Part shown: positions 31,731 through 39,897 of the stretch, piece by piece | Layout of the letters: every line of letters starts with the position of its first letter | Position numbering within the stretch: position 1 is the stretch's first letter | Source of the DNA: Tychonema bourrellyi FEM_GT703 | Lineage (GTDB): Bacteria; Cyanobacteriota; Cyanobacteriia; Cyanobacteriales; Microcoleaceae | Assembly: GCF_002412335.2 (NCBI RefSeq) | Contig: NZ_NXIB02000012.1 | Location: forward strand, 1-39,897 | Length of the DNA stretch: 39,897 nucleotides | Reading direction: 5' to 3' | Notes under the pieces: generated by a model | Database searches by the model: none | Told to the model about the DNA's origin: nothing | What the model saw: only the letters and a program-made list of their open reading frames with translations | Position numbers and translations under genes: made by a program

Positions 31731-31844
31731 TCACGAAAAGTTGATCGAAGACGCGATCGCCCCAAATTCATACCCGCAATATTCACAGCGATTATTGGCT
31801 CGTTGAATCACCAATCGACGGAGAGCGGCGGTCATCTTTGTCAT
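31731..31844 (-). pseudogene. Stub of an HNH endonuclease gene
   Basis: From the ATG at 31844 the minus strand encodes TAALRRLVIQRANNRCEYCG and then YEFGAIASSINFS before a TGA. The RANNRCEYC part is the start of an HNH nuclease similar in type to 17027-17479; the catalytic DH and second zinc knuckle are gone. A HIP1 octamer (GCGATCGC) sits at the break point. Confidence 0.65.
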
Positions 31845-31947
31845 TGATAATTACTGGCTCACCCCTGTTGAACGTAACTGTAGCAATGATAAAAATTCCA
31901 CCAATTCAACCAGTCCCTCGGCTTCCTGTCGTTCGGCTTGAGACAGG

Positions 31948-32178
31948 TTACAACCCAGATGCTTCCCAGTCGGTAATCGCTGCTTGCTGCCATGCTTCAT
32001 CCTCATCGGTTAATTCATCACTTAGTTCATCCAGCAATAAACAAGCTTCTACCATTGCCTGCTGTTCTTGTTGTTTGCGCCACGCTTGCAATAAAACCTC
32101 AACTAGGCGACTGCGATTTTCTACACGCTGGTCAATGTAACGCACTAACTCATCTGGCAAAGAGATAGATACTTTCAT
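31948..32178 (-). CDS. Ribbon-helix-helix antitoxin (orphan)
   Basis: A 76-residue protein beginning MKVSISLPDELVRYIDQRVENRSRLVEVLLQAWRKQQEQQ, a textbook ribbon-helix-helix DNA-binding start, followed by an acidic tail (LLLDELSDELTDEDEAWQQAAITDWEASGL) typical of MazE-like antitoxins. The start at 32178 is chosen over the TTG/GTG extension to 32253, which runs into a dispersed hairpin. No toxin follows: the 100 bp downstream hold only short remnants, then the HNH stub. It may be a leftover of a lost module. Confidence 0.9.
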   Translation of the reverse strand: MKVSISLPDELVRYIDQRVENRSRLVEVLLQAWRKQQEQQAMVEACLLLDELSDELTDEDEAWQQAAITDWEASGL

Positions 32179-32236
32179 ATTATTTATGCCACTTTTAATA
32201 CTACCAATGGTAGCAGAAATATCGACCAGATTGCAA

Positions 32237-32300
32237 GTAGGGTGCGTCGCCATCTATAATCTGCAAGTTATATCCAAAATCTCGCAGCGACGCACCCTAC
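32237..32300. repeat. Dispersed hairpin GTAGGGTGCGTCGC...GCGACGCACCCTAC
   Basis: Fourteen-base perfect arms with a 36-base loop. The same GTAGGGTGCGTC arms bound the elements at 35930-35991 and 36058-36119. It lies between the orphan antitoxin and the glutathione-transferase gene. Confidence 0.88.
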
Positions 32301-32309
32301 GGATTAACA

Positions 32310-33524
32310 CTACACAAAATTAGCCGGATCTTGATCTCGCCGATGCTTCAACAGAATCGGAGTACCTTGCGAATCGCCCACCAAAGCCGCCGTTTCCTCC
32401 AAAGCTTCCCTCAGCCGCTTCGCCGCGTAAATCGACATATCGCGGGGCACATTCACCCGATCGCGCAAATACCGCAAAGCCCCATCAGAACCAACTGGTG
32501 GCGTACAAACTTCACCAGTCATCATCAAAGTTAAAGCACAACGCAAAGCCTCATCAAATAACTTGTCATCCGCAGGATTAACTTTAATAATGTTGCGATG
32601 ATGCTTAATAACGCGATCGAGTGCTTCTTTACGCGAGGTTTCCGGTTCTGGGTACATAACATCCGGTAATCCAGCCCAAGGCCCATTATCCACGCGGGCT
32701 TTATTGAGTAGCATTTGCGGTTCGCCGTTTTCATAACAGCCGCCCATTTGAGGCGGCAAATCGTGGACATGAGTATGAAAATCGCTTTGAGTACCGCGAT
32801 AGGTGGGGCGGGTTTCCATCGCCGCAAACCAGTCAGCAAAGCGCGGGTTTTCTTCCCGCATGGAGTAGCCTTTGTAATAGAAAAGACTGGCATTCATCCG
32901 TTCGACATAGGGCGTAAAGATGACATCCGCAGTGCCAAATTCAGCGAGGAAATAAGGCCCAGGAGTGCTAGCTAGGGCGGCTTCAACTTGGGCGACGACG
33001 CTGATAAATTGGTTGCGGTTGTGTTGTTCTGCTTTGGCTGAATTTGCTGGGTAGCACAGCCAAGTACACCAAGCCCTAAATAGCAGTCGTTCTAGTCGTC
33101 TCAGGGGAAGGACTTTCGGGTTTTCCATACCCAAACTCAAGGGGCCAAAGACTCGTTCTAGGGCGATTAAGATATCATCGCTTTCGGTGATGATGCGGCC
33201 GTCTAGTTCGATCGCGGGTAGCATTCCCGATGGCACTTTCCGCTTGTACCAACTTTCTTTTTCCCCGTAGCAGAACATGGTAACTTTTTCAATGCGGTAG
33301 GGAATTTGTTTTTCTTCTAGCCACAGCCAGATTTTTTGGCAGTAGGGACACCAGGCGTGGTTATCGCGGTACAGGGTGACTCGCACATCGGATTCGGTTT
33401 TTCCGAAGAGGCGCAACCGGGATTGGGCGTTGGTGGGGCCGTTGGTGCGATCGACTTCAAAGTCTGTGAGGGCTTCTAGTTGTGTCCAGGTTAGGGGAGT
33501 TGCGATCGTAGCGGTTGGTGTCAT
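32310..33524 (-). CDS. Glutathione S-transferase family protein, large form
   Basis: A 404-residue protein. A thioredoxin-fold domain begins near residue 45, with the CPYC pair at 59-62 in [22 protein letters not shown], then [23 protein letters not shown] with the glutathione-contacting P and ES. The C-terminal helical domain (about 130-260) is GST-like, followed by about 150 extra residues (DPANFV end) not in ordinary GSTs. The CPYC motif suggests a glutaredoxin/omega-like redox activity rather than Ser/Tyr-type conjugation. No signal peptide. ATG at 33524. Substrate unknown. Confidence 0.9.
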   Translation of the reverse strand: MTPTATIATPLTWTQLEALTDFEVDRTNGPTNAQSRLRLFGKTESDVRVTLYRDNHAWCPYCQKIWLWLEEKQIPYRIEKVTMFCYGEKESWYKRKVPSGMLPAIELDGRIITESDDILIALERVFGPLSLGMENPKVLPLRRLERLLFRAWCTWLCYPANSAKAEQHNRNQFISVVAQVEAALASTPGPYFLAEFGTADVIFTPYVERMNASLFYYKGYSMREENPRFADWFAAMETRPTYRGTQSDFHTHVHDLPPQMGGCYENGEPQMLLNKARVDNGPWAGLPDVMYPEPETSRKEALDRVIKHHRNIIKVNPADDKLFDEALRCALTLMMTGEVCTPPVGSDGALRYLRDRVNVPRDMSIYAAKRLREALEETAALVGDSQGTPILLKHRRDQDPANFV

Positions 33525-33623
33525 GGGTAAATTAGTGCCGATCGTGGTTTCCCAAAATATAGACCAATATAGAAACTATTTCAGATCTATAGCAGTCCTT
33601 GCCAGAGTCGTAAAGTTTTTATC

Positions 33624-33754
33624 AGGAGAGGGGGAGAGAGAGAGGGGGAGAGAGGGAGAGGGGGAGATGGGGCGATGGCCCGAATCCCCAGAGTAATGAC
33701 TACTGACTAATGACTACTGACTAATGACTACTGACTAATGACTACTGACTAATG
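33624..33754. repeat. G/A-rich tract and 14-bp STRR reaching into folB
   Basis: GAGAGGGG-type low complexity (33624-33670) is followed by TAATGACTACTGAC repeated about four times (33694-33754). The last repeat unit provides the folB stop codon and final codons. Confidence 0.88.
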
Positions 33755-34105
33755 AGTTCTAGTAATTTCTAGAGTAATTCTCCCACCAAAATCAGGGATA
33801 GGGGCGGCAGGTTTTGAGAGTTGTAGTTTGACTTTCTGGACTAACGGTAGTTGTAAAAGCGCTTGGGCGATCGTATCTGCTAGCCTTTCTATCAACAAAA
33901 ACTTAGACTCTTTGACTAGCGTTTGAATCATACTAATTGCACTACGGTAATCGAGAGTATGTTCAATATCGTCACTTTTTCCAGCTTGCGATAAATCCAG
34001 CCAGAGAGTGACATCCACTTCAAACCACTGCCCCAAAACCTGCTCTTCTGGTAGATAGCCAGTGTATCCGTAACAGCGAATTCCTGTAAGTTGAATAGAA
34101 TCCAT
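33749..34105 (-). CDS. folB: Dihydroneopterin aldolase
   Basis: A 118-residue enzyme of folate synthesis that cleaves 7,8-dihydroneopterin to 6-hydroxymethyl-dihydropterin and glycolaldehyde. The N-terminal MDSIQLTGIRCYGYTGYLPEEQVLGQWFEVDV holds the conserved GYLPEE glutamate, then DDIEHTLDYRSAISMI, FLLIERLADTIAQALL with the second conserved Glu, and the C-terminal VKLQLSKPAAPIPD with the catalytic-type Lys. Length and motifs are typical. The final codons (ACT CAT TAG) coincide with the edge of the STRR at 33694-33754, so the stop may be repeat-derived. It appears to stand alone. Confidence 0.95.
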   Translation of the reverse strand: MDSIQLTGIRCYGYTGYLPEEQVLGQWFEVDVTLWLDLSQAGKSDDIEHTLDYRSAISMIQTLVKESKFLLIERLADTIAQALLQLPLVQKVKLQLSKPAAPIPDFGGRITLEITRTH

Positions 34106-34214
34106 TTTGCAATAAACTAAAAGTGCGTTGCCTATACCAACTTTTATTAAACCAGATAAAGAATGATATAGAGGACACGGCTTGGCCTTAGTCCCTACGC
34201 CAGATTAATTGTAG

Positions 34215-34420
34215 GGACACTCCAAGAGCTCATAGGTGTCAACTTAAGCCGAAAGCCCGCCAGGGACTGAAGTCCCTGTCTAATAGCGAAAGTCCTCTTA
34301 AGAGGACTAATGAGTTCTTCAGTCCTCTTAAGAGGACTTTCGCTTTGAGACAGGGGTTTCAACCCCTGTCGGACTATCGGTTTTACCTTAAGTTGACACT
34401 AATGGGCTCTTGGAGTGTCC
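34215..34420. mobile_element. MITE-like element with 34-bp terminal inverted repeats
   Basis: GGACACTCCAAGAGC...GTGTCAACTTAAG on the left is mirrored on the right with three mismatches over 34 bases. Inside is a second 24-base inverted pair (AGCGAAAGTCCTCTTAAGAG ends) and small hairpins such as GACAGGGGTTTCAACCCCTG. It is 206 bp long with no ORF. Related ends occur at 39438-39731. No clear target-site duplication was seen. The rest of the 34106-34428 gap holds nothing else. Confidence 0.8.
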
Positions 34421-34428
34421 TGATTTCC

Positions 34429-35793
34429 TCACAACTGTCCTCCCTTCTCCAACTTGTCCAGAAAATTCTCAGCAACTTCATACCATTTCTGCCTGATTTC
34501 TGCATCTTCGGGCTTGTCTGTCAATGTACGACCTTGTAATTCTGGATATTTATTGTAAAATAATTCATCTACTTGATTATAAAAAATATCCTGTTCGATG
34601 TTGAGATTTTTGCGACGCTTGCCAATTTTTTCTTGCCTAGCTATTTCTGCATCTAAAGATGTGTTTGAAAATTGTGGCAGTTCGGGAAACTTGGGAAACT
34701 CAGGCAACTTTGGCAAGGTAAAACCAGATTTGACTACACTAAAAGCTAACATTCCTGGCAATAAAACCACACTCAAACTCGCGACTGCTTTCCAAGGAAT
34801 TAATTTGAAAATGTTGATATTTTTAACAATTTGAGGATTTGGGTTGACAGGAGTATGATTGTTGGTAACAGTTTGAGTGATATTTTTGAAGGGGCGGCCG
34901 ACAAAGTTGATTGTCACCATTTGGGAGATGATACTGCCAATTTGGGATAATTTTGGATCTTTTAATGCTTCGCGGACTGCTTTTGCAGATTGGTAGCGAT
35001 CGCCCGAATTGTCTGCTAACATCCGATCCAATACCGTAGCGAGATTTTGGCTGACGGTGATATGCGATCGCCAATCCCAAGTTCTTTGATTAACATCGTA
35101 CAATTTATCAGGCTTTTTCCCTGTCAGCAAGACTAAAGCGGTGACAGCCAAAGCATACAAATCGCTAGCCGGAGACACTTTACCCTGGCGCATCTGTTCC
35201 GTGGGCGAATATCCCTGTTTGCCGATCGCCGTATCCGATTGTCCCTTAGACTGAAATAGAGCAGTCGCTGCGATTTGTTTAACAGAACCGAAATCTATTA
35301 AAAATGGTAGTTTGTCAGCATCATGCTGAATAATATTGTCCGGCGAAATATCGCGATGAATTAAATTTTTCGAGTGGATATATTCTAAAACTGGTAAAAG
35401 CTGAAATAGCAGTTGAGTAACTTCAGCTTCGTTAAAATTTTTACCTTGTTTCTGGCGCGATATCAGTATTTCTTCGTAGTTTTGACCTTTGATATAATCT
35501 TGCACTAAAAACAAAGCTTGACTACCGCCGATATCGGTTCGCAAAAGTTCTCGGAAACGCGGGATTTGGGGGTGTTGGAGGCTGTAAAGGATACTCGATT
35601 CGCGATCGAACAATTCGGCAGCTTTCGGGCTGTGAACCACCGGAGAAAACTCTTTGAGCACGCAATGTTCGTTGTAACGATTGATATCTTCGGCGAGGTA
35701 AGTGCGCCCGAAACCACCGCGGCCTAATTCGCGGAGGATGCGGTAGCGTTTTTCGAGGGTTGAACCAGGGGTGACGGGGGAGGAGTTAGACAT
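34429..35793 (-). CDS. Ser/Thr protein kinase with C-terminal membrane segment
   Basis: A 454-residue kinase. The Hanks-type domain (about 12-275) has GRGGFG, HCVLKEF lysine, LIHRDISPDNI and LIDFGSVK. The HRDIS form replaces the usual Lys two residues after Asp with Ser, as in some cyanobacterial kinases. One hydrophobic segment follows (VASLSVVLLPGMLAFSVV, near 345), then repeated LPxFPxFPEL motifs and a helical tail of about 85 residues. ATG at 35793 is preferred over an in-frame TTG six bases upstream. The MITE-like element lies 9 bp beyond its stop codon. Its substrate is unknown. Confidence 0.92.
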   Translation of the reverse strand: MSNSSPVTPGSTLEKRYRILRELGRGGFGRTYLAEDINRYNEHCVLKEFSPVVHSPKAAELFDRESSILYSLQHPQIPRFRELLRTDIGGSQALFLVQDYIKGQNYEEILISRQKQGKNFNEAEVTQLLFQLLPVLEYIHSKNLIHRDISPDNIIQHDADKLPFLIDFGSVKQIAATALFQSKGQSDTAIGKQGYSPTEQMRQGKVSPASDLYALAVTALVLLTGKKPDKLYDVNQRTWDWRSHITVSQNLATVLDRMLADNSGDRYQSAKAVREALKDPKLSQIGSIISQMVTINFVGRPFKNITQTVTNNHTPVNPNPQIVKNINIFKLIPWKAVASLSVVLLPGMLAFSVVKSGFTLPKLPEFPKFPELPQFSNTSLDAEIARQEKIGKRRKNLNIEQDIFYNQVDELFYNKYPELQGRTLTDKPEDAEIRQKWYEVAENFLDKLEKGGQL

Positions 35794-35925
35794 AGACAAC
35801 TGAAGATTGTTCGAGTTGGGTGGCGCAGTATCACTTAATTGTAGCTAAATTTGTAGGGTTAATTGTGATGCTAATGCAATTAGACTTTCATTCCTAGCAC
35901 AGCACAGGTGATTTTACCATATAGT

Positions 35926-36177
35926 GTTGTAGGGTGCGTCAGACGAGGTTCTAGGGTGATTATTCAGAGTCTCGGATCTGACGCACCCTACTAATTGTAT
36001 TACAACAAATCCCGATGAGTGAATTCCTTAGCCTCATTCCCCACATAACTAGAGTTGTAGGGTGCGTCAGACGAGGTTCTAGGGTGATTATTCAGAGTCT
36101 CGGATCTGACGCACCCTACTAATTGTATTACAAATCCCGATGAGTGAATTCCTTAGCCTCATTCCCCACATAACTAG
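35926..36177. repeat. Tandem duplication of hairpin plus proA 3' tail
   Basis: Unit one (35926-36053, 128 bp) and unit two (36054-36177) are nearly identical apart from a 3-base deletion. Each holds a TAGGGTGCGTCAGA...TCTGACGCACCCTA hairpin and then the codons for [13 protein letters not shown] and the stop of proA. In unit two the codons are the real gene end; in unit one they are a detached copy. Confidence 0.92.
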
Positions 36178-37408
36178 CCGCAATATGACCATCCCCAACC
36201 ACTCGATACTTATACGTCACCAACCCTTCTAAACCAACAGGCCCGCGAGGTGGCATTTGCTGCGTACTAATCCCCACTTCTGCACCGAAACCGTAGCGGA
36301 AACCATCGGCAAATCGAGTCGAACAATTGTGATAAACTCCGGCCGCATCTACTTGATTCAAAAAAGTTTCAGCGGCTTCGCTATCTTCGGTGACAATCAC
36401 ATCTGTGTGTCTGGAACCATAAGTATTGATGTGGTTAATTGCTTCTTCTACAGAGTCTACGATTTTGATTGATAAGATTAAATCGCTATATTCTGTTGAC
36501 CAATCTGTTTCTGTGGCTGCGACAATATCCAAGATGTCGCGAGTTTTTTCGTCTCCCCGCAGTTCGACTTTTTTCTGCTGCAATGCTTGGGCAACTATGG
36601 GCAGGAATTTGGGTGCGATCGCACTGTGAACCAACATAGTTTCAATGGCATTACACGCGGCGGGATACTGAGTTTTGGCATCGACTGCAATCTCTACTGC
36701 TTTGTTGATATCCGCAGCTTTGTCTGCATACAAATGACAAATTCCGTCCGCGTGTCCCAAAACAGGAATGCGGGTATTTTCCTGCACAAATCGGACGAAG
36801 GAATTAGAACCGCGAGGAATAATTAAATCTATATATTCATCCATTTTTAGCAGTTCGATGGTTTCTTCCCGCGTGGTTAGTAACTGCACAACTTCGGGAT
36901 TGACTGCGGTTTCTACTAATGCTTGGCGAATTACTTTTGTCAAGATTTCGCAGGAACGGACTGCCTCTCTGCCACCTTTGAGAATCACGCCATTTCCCGA
37001 TTTGATTGCCAAGGATACTATCTGAATTAAAGCTTCTGGACGCGCTTCAAAAATAATCCCTAAAACGCCCAAAGGACAGGTAACGCGCTTCAGAATCAAT
37101 CCTGCATCCAATTCCCGGTGAATTTGGACGACACCGATCGCCTCTGGGAGCTTGGCAACGTCGCGCACACCCGCGATCGCACTTTTCAACTTGCTTTCAT
37201 CCAACTTCAGGCGATCGTACAACGGTTTGGCAATTCCATCAACCTCAGCCGCCTTGCAGTCAGCAGCATTCGCCGCCACAATCGAGGGCGCAGCAACTTC
37301 CAAAGCTTGAGCAATAGCCTCAATAGCTTGATTTTTGGCATCAGCGGACAAAATTGCTAATTTTCGAGCAGCTTGGCGCGTTTTTTGGGCAATTTCAAGA
37401 ATTGACAT
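36128..37408 (-). CDS. proA: Gamma-glutamyl phosphate reductase
   Basis: A 426-residue NADPH-dependent enzyme of proline synthesis, reducing gamma-glutamyl phosphate to glutamate semialdehyde. Aldehyde-dehydrogenase-fold signatures are visible: [34 protein letters not shown], the catalytic Cys in [14 protein letters not shown], and [26 protein letters not shown]. Start: [11 protein letters not shown] at 37408 fits the family; the TTG at 37450 lies within a repeat. The last 13 codons and stop exist twice in tandem (see the duplication at 35926-36177). The enzyme itself looks complete. No proB is nearby. Confidence 0.96.
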   Translation of the reverse strand: MSILEIAQKTRQAARKLAILSADAKNQAIEAIAQALEVAAPSIVAANAADCKAAEVDGIAKPLYDRLKLDESKLKSAIAGVRDVAKLPEAIGVVQIHRELDAGLILKRVTCPLGVLGIIFEARPEALIQIVSLAIKSGNGVILKGGREAVRSCEILTKVIRQALVETAVNPEVVQLLTTREETIELLKMDEYIDLIIPRGSNSFVRFVQENTRIPVLGHADGICHLYADKAADINKAVEIAVDAKTQYPAACNAIETMLVHSAIAPKFLPIVAQALQQKKVELRGDEKTRDILDIVAATETDWSTEYSDLILSIKIVDSVEEAINHINTYGSRHTDVIVTEDSEAAETFLNQVDAAGVYHNCSTRFADGFRYGFGAEVGISTQQMPPRGPVGLEGLVTYKYRVVGDGHIAASYVGNEAKEFTHRDL

Positions 37409-37436
37409 AGTAGCAGCAACTTGTGAAAAATTTATT

Positions 37437-37543
37437 ATAGCGGTTCTCAAAAAAAGTGAGGTATGCCCACGGAACCCTATGCCCTATGCCCCATGCCCCA
37501 TGCCCTATGCCCAGTCGTACCTCATCTTTCTGAGAAAGGCTAT
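37437..37543. repeat. Inverted-repeat element with short-tandem-repeat core (copy 2)
   Basis: Ends ATAGCGGTTCTCA..AGTGAGGTA and TACCTCATCTTTCTGAGAAAGG..CTAT match those of 6879-7004, the left end more diverged. The core is CCCTATG/CCCCATG repeats instead of GCCCGAT. It lies upstream of proA. Confidence 0.85.
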
Positions 37544-37681
37544 ATACTCAGTTTCAATCTTAACAATTTGAGAACAAATTCTATATTTTTGTTGAGAATT
37601 CGTACAAAAATCCGAATTTACAGGCTAAAACAGTAAAGTCAGACACGCATTCCTATTTGTCAATAACCCCAGGAGATTATT

Positions 37682-39409
37682 ATGTCATCTCAAACTCCTT
37701 TACACAAGGCAGGGCGATCGCCTAAAGCTGGAATTCCACTGATACAGAAAACTGGTGGAAATCTGGTTTTAGCTTCCGGTGTCACCATTACCATGCTATT
37801 AGGTATGGTTTTAGCCCTATCCTTGGCAGCAGTTTTTATTATAGATAGTCCCGATCCAATCGTCGGATTTTTAATCGCACTTGCGATTACTTTAGTTTTT
37901 AACATCGCGGCTTTTTTCCTATCACCTTGGTTGATGGACTTCACCCAAAATTGGCTCTACAACACTCGCTGGGTTTCCCTAGCAGAAATTGAAAGCAAAA
38001 GTCCCGAAACTGCGAAAGTTATTCAGAAGGTTTGTCAGCAGCACAAACTGAAGCAGCCACGCTTAGGGATTATCGACGACCAAAACCCCACTGCTTTTAC
38101 CTATGGTTCCTTTCCAGACAGCGCTCGTCTCGTCGTTAGTGAAGGTCTTTTTACTTATTTAGATGACGATGAAATTGCCACTGTTTACGCCCACGAACTT
38201 GGTCACATTGTCCACTGGGACTTTGCAGTAATGACTTTAGCTTCGACTTTAGTGCAAATTACTTATTTAATTTACACTACTGCTCAAAGGCTTGGTCGCA
38301 GGGGCGGCGAAAAAGTAAAAGATGCGGCGGATACTATAGCTGGTGTCGCTTATTTGTTTTACCTTTTTGGCACTTATTTGTTATTATACTTGTCACGCAC
38401 GAGGGAATATTTTGCCGACCATTTTGCGGCTGAAACTACTGGTAATCCCAATGCTTTATCTCGCGCTTTGGTGAAAATTGCCTACGGTATTTTGGAAGAA
38501 GGACAAAGGGCTACAGAACCTAGTCGTTTATTAGAAGGAACTCGTGCTTTGGGCATTTACGATGCGAAAGCTGCCACTTCTACAGGTACTGCTTACAGGA
38601 TTGCGTCATCACCAGAAAAAATTGGGCGAGTGTTTTTGTGGGATATGTTTAATCCTTGGGCTTGGTGGATGGAGTTGAATTCGACTCACCCGCTGACTGG
38701 TAAACGAGTTCGCGCTTTGAGCACTTATGCCGAACAGTTAGGCTTAGATATTGAGTTTGATATGGGCCGAATTATTGGTGAAGGTCACAATTTGAGCAAG
38801 CGGAAATTGTACGGCAATTTCGTGTTAGACTTGTTGCTTTACAGTGCGGAAATTCTTGGCTTATCGGTGGGTTTTGCGATCGGGATTTCCCTGTCGGCGA
38901 CAAATCCGATGATGATGATTGCCTGTCCTTTAATTGGTTTGGGTACGGGGATTTTGCTCAAAACTTTGGTGATGTTCCCGAAATATAGCGAAGCAGAAAG
39001 TTTGGATGTTTTAACCTTAATGTCTGACCCCTATGCTAGTCCTTTGCGGGGTCAACCTGCAAAACTTGATGGCGAATTAATTGGTCGCGGTGATGCTGGT
39101 TATGCTTTCGGTTCTGATTTGAAATTGCAAGACAAAACTGGGATGATTTATCTGCGGTATGCTTCTCGTTTTGGTCCGATTGGTAATTTTCTGTTTGGGA
39201 TGAAACGGGTGAAAAGTTTGATTGGGATGGAGGTTAATGCTTTGGGTTGGTTCCGGCGCGGTGTCGCACCTTGGATGGATTTAATTCAGCTTGAAAGCGA
39301 TAGCGGTACGACGGTTAACAGTTATCACCGCTTCTGGTCTTTTGTGATGGGTGTTGGTGCGATCGCGATCGGTATTGTATCGCTATTTCTATCATATCAA
39401 ATCCGGTAG
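37682..39409 (+). CDS. Membrane M48 family metalloprotease (HtpX-like, extended)
   Basis: A 575-residue zinc protease. Two membrane helices precede the catalytic part (TITMLLGMVLALSLAAVFII and IVGFLIALAITLVFNIAAFFL). HELGH at 171-175 holds two His ligands and the catalytic Glu; YLSRTREYFADHFAAETTG near 226-244 provides the third Glu ligand. Another membrane pair lies near 385-440. The length is about twice that of ordinary HtpX; the C-terminal 130 residues form an extra soluble domain (LDGELIGRGDAGYAFGSDLKLQDKTG). Start ATG with AGGAG 8 bases upstream. It likely handles membrane protein quality control. Confidence 0.93.
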   Translation: MSSQTPLHKAGRSPKAGIPLIQKTGGNLVLASGVTITMLLGMVLALSLAAVFIIDSPDPIVGFLIALAITLVFNIAAFFLSPWLMDFTQNWLYNTRWVSLAEIESKSPETAKVIQKVCQQHKLKQPRLGIIDDQNPTAFTYGSFPDSARLVVSEGLFTYLDDDEIATVYAHELGHIVHWDFAVMTLASTLVQITYLIYTTAQRLGRRGGEKVKDAADTIAGVAYLFYLFGTYLLLYLSRTREYFADHFAAETTGNPNALSRALVKIAYGILEEGQRATEPSRLLEGTRALGIYDAKAATSTGTAYRIASSPEKIGRVFLWDMFNPWAWWMELNSTHPLTGKRVRALSTYAEQLGLDIEFDMGRIIGEGHNLSKRKLYGNFVLDLLLYSAEILGLSVGFAIGISLSATNPMMMIACPLIGLGTGILLKTLVMFPKYSEAESLDVLTLMSDPYASPLRGQPAKLDGELIGRGDAGYAFGSDLKLQDKTGMIYLRYASRFGPIGNFLFGMKRVKSLIGMEVNALGWFRRGVAPWMDLIQLESDSGTTVNSYHRFWSFVMGVGAIAIGIVSLFLSYQIR

Positions 39410-39437
39410 CATTGGAATTAATATTACTCACAGTCAG

Positions 39438-39731
39438 GACACGGCAGTGCCCATTGGTGTCAACTTAAGGAATCATGCAGTGCGATCGCACGATCGCAGA
39501 AATAGAAGCTCTGCTTTGGTATTGGCTGACTCCTCTTAGCTTTAAGCCATCACGTTTAACTCCAGGGGACAAAAAACTGCGCGATCAATTACCTGTGAGT
39601 TGGGAAAAATTACAGATGCAGTCACCTACTTAGTGGAGCATCATCAAATGTTGGGTCTGATTAAACAAGAGCGAAAGCGGCACCCTTGAAAATGCCGTTA
39701 TTGAGCGAGAAATTTGGGTGTCAACTTAAGC
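39438..39731. mobile_element. Fragments related to the MITE at 34215-34420
   Basis: GGACACGGCAGTGCCCATTG then GTGTCAACTTAAGG at 39438-39471 resembles the right end of the 34215-34420 element, and GGGTGTCAACTTAAG recurs at 39717-39731 in the same direction. Between them is a 53-codon frame (ATG at 39475, MQCDRTIAEIEALLWYWL) that may be a gene fragment. No transposase was recognised. Confidence 0.5.
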
Positions 39732-39764
39732 TTGAAACCCTTGGTATTTCTTGCTTTTACCTAA

Positions 39765-39848
39765 GTCTAGATCCCCCTAAATCCCCCTTAAGAAGGGGGA
39801 CTTTGATCGGACTCCTGTCCCCCCCTTCTTAAGGGGGGCTAGGCAGGG
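39765..39848. repeat. Large palindromic repeat (second copy)
   Basis: GTCTAGATCCCCCTAAATCC through GGGGGGCTAGG; a close copy of 4665-4744 with TTAAGAAG/TTCTTAAG in place of TTAATAAG/TTATTAAG, compensating changes that keep both hairpins paired. Confidence 0.9.
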
Positions 39849-39897
39849 TGGATTAATTGTCAGAAAATAAATTATCATCATAGTCGATCGGGTGCGT

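Noticed and set aside
31838..32140. A 100-residue plus-strand gene
   Set aside because: It is antisense to the ribbon-helix-helix antitoxin and has a Ser/Cys-rich artefact composition.
34215..34420. Simple transcription terminator of the kinase gene
   Set aside because: The 34-base terminal inverted repeats and nested inner pair, with related ends elsewhere, fit a mobile element better, although it may also terminate transcripts.
39475..39633. A complete 53-residue gene
   Set aside because: It lies between MITE-end fragments, has no clear ribosome binding site and no recognised family; it is listed only as part of the fragment.

Overview
The window looks like chromosome from a filamentous, non-heterocystous cyanobacterium of the Oscillatoriales type (Microcoleus/Phormidium/Oscillatoria-like; the genus is an inference). 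The evidence is abundant HIP1 octamers (gcgatcgc), a plant-type zeta-carotene desaturase, the ndhA-ndhI-ndhG-ndhE order of cyanobacterial NDH-1, a tmRNA whose tag reads ANNIVPFARKAVAVA, several eukaryotic-type Ser/Thr kinases, and many heptanucleotide short tandem repeats and small palindromic elements.

Layout. 1-1.8 kb: a 20-bp tandem repeat array, a Uma2-family nuclease and a Phd/RelE-type toxin-antitoxin pair. 1.9-9.8 kb: mostly housekeeping genes: tRNA-Val(GAC), a kinase-WD40 fusion, a SRPBCC protein next to zeta-carotene desaturase, an orphan antitoxin-like gene, a large acidic cyanobacterial protein, an A-type Fe-S carrier and a TPR protein. 10-14.5 kb: a small orphan gene with its own terminator, the NDH-1 operon on the minus strand, then ssrA. 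14.6-21.4 kb: a second Ser/Thr kinase, a YefM/YoeB module with a nonsense codon in the toxin, a two-gene HNH nuclease module, a frameshifted GT39-type glycosyltransferase and a GAF sensor kinase. 21.9-25.3 kb: a NarL-type response regulator and an 802-aa protein joining a calmodulin-like four-EF-hand domain to an Erv/ALR-like thiol oxidase domain. 25.4-32.2 kb: a defence-like island with two PIN-type toxin-antitoxin modules, each next to a truncated copy of the 3' end of a NACHT gene, the full NACHT gene with 13 near-identical 34-residue HEAT-like repeats, a divergent gene of unknown function, HNH debris and an orphan ribbon-helix-helix antitoxin. 32.3-39.9 kb: a glutathione-transferase-like protein, folB, a MITE-like element, a third Ser/Thr kinase, proA with a duplicated 3' tail, a membrane M48 protease, and repeat debris.

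The conserved genes (ndh, zds, folB, proA, ssrA, tRNA) look intact. The accessory genes carry clear damage (toxin nonsense codon, glycosyltransferase frameshift, NACHT tail remnants, HNH stub), and small repeats sit inside or against several reading frames. The strongest candidates for something undescribed are the calmodulin-Erv/ALR fusion at 22893-25301 and the NACHT gene with its satellite toxin-antitoxin modules at 25379-31067. Everything here is read by eye; no database search or alignment program was run.
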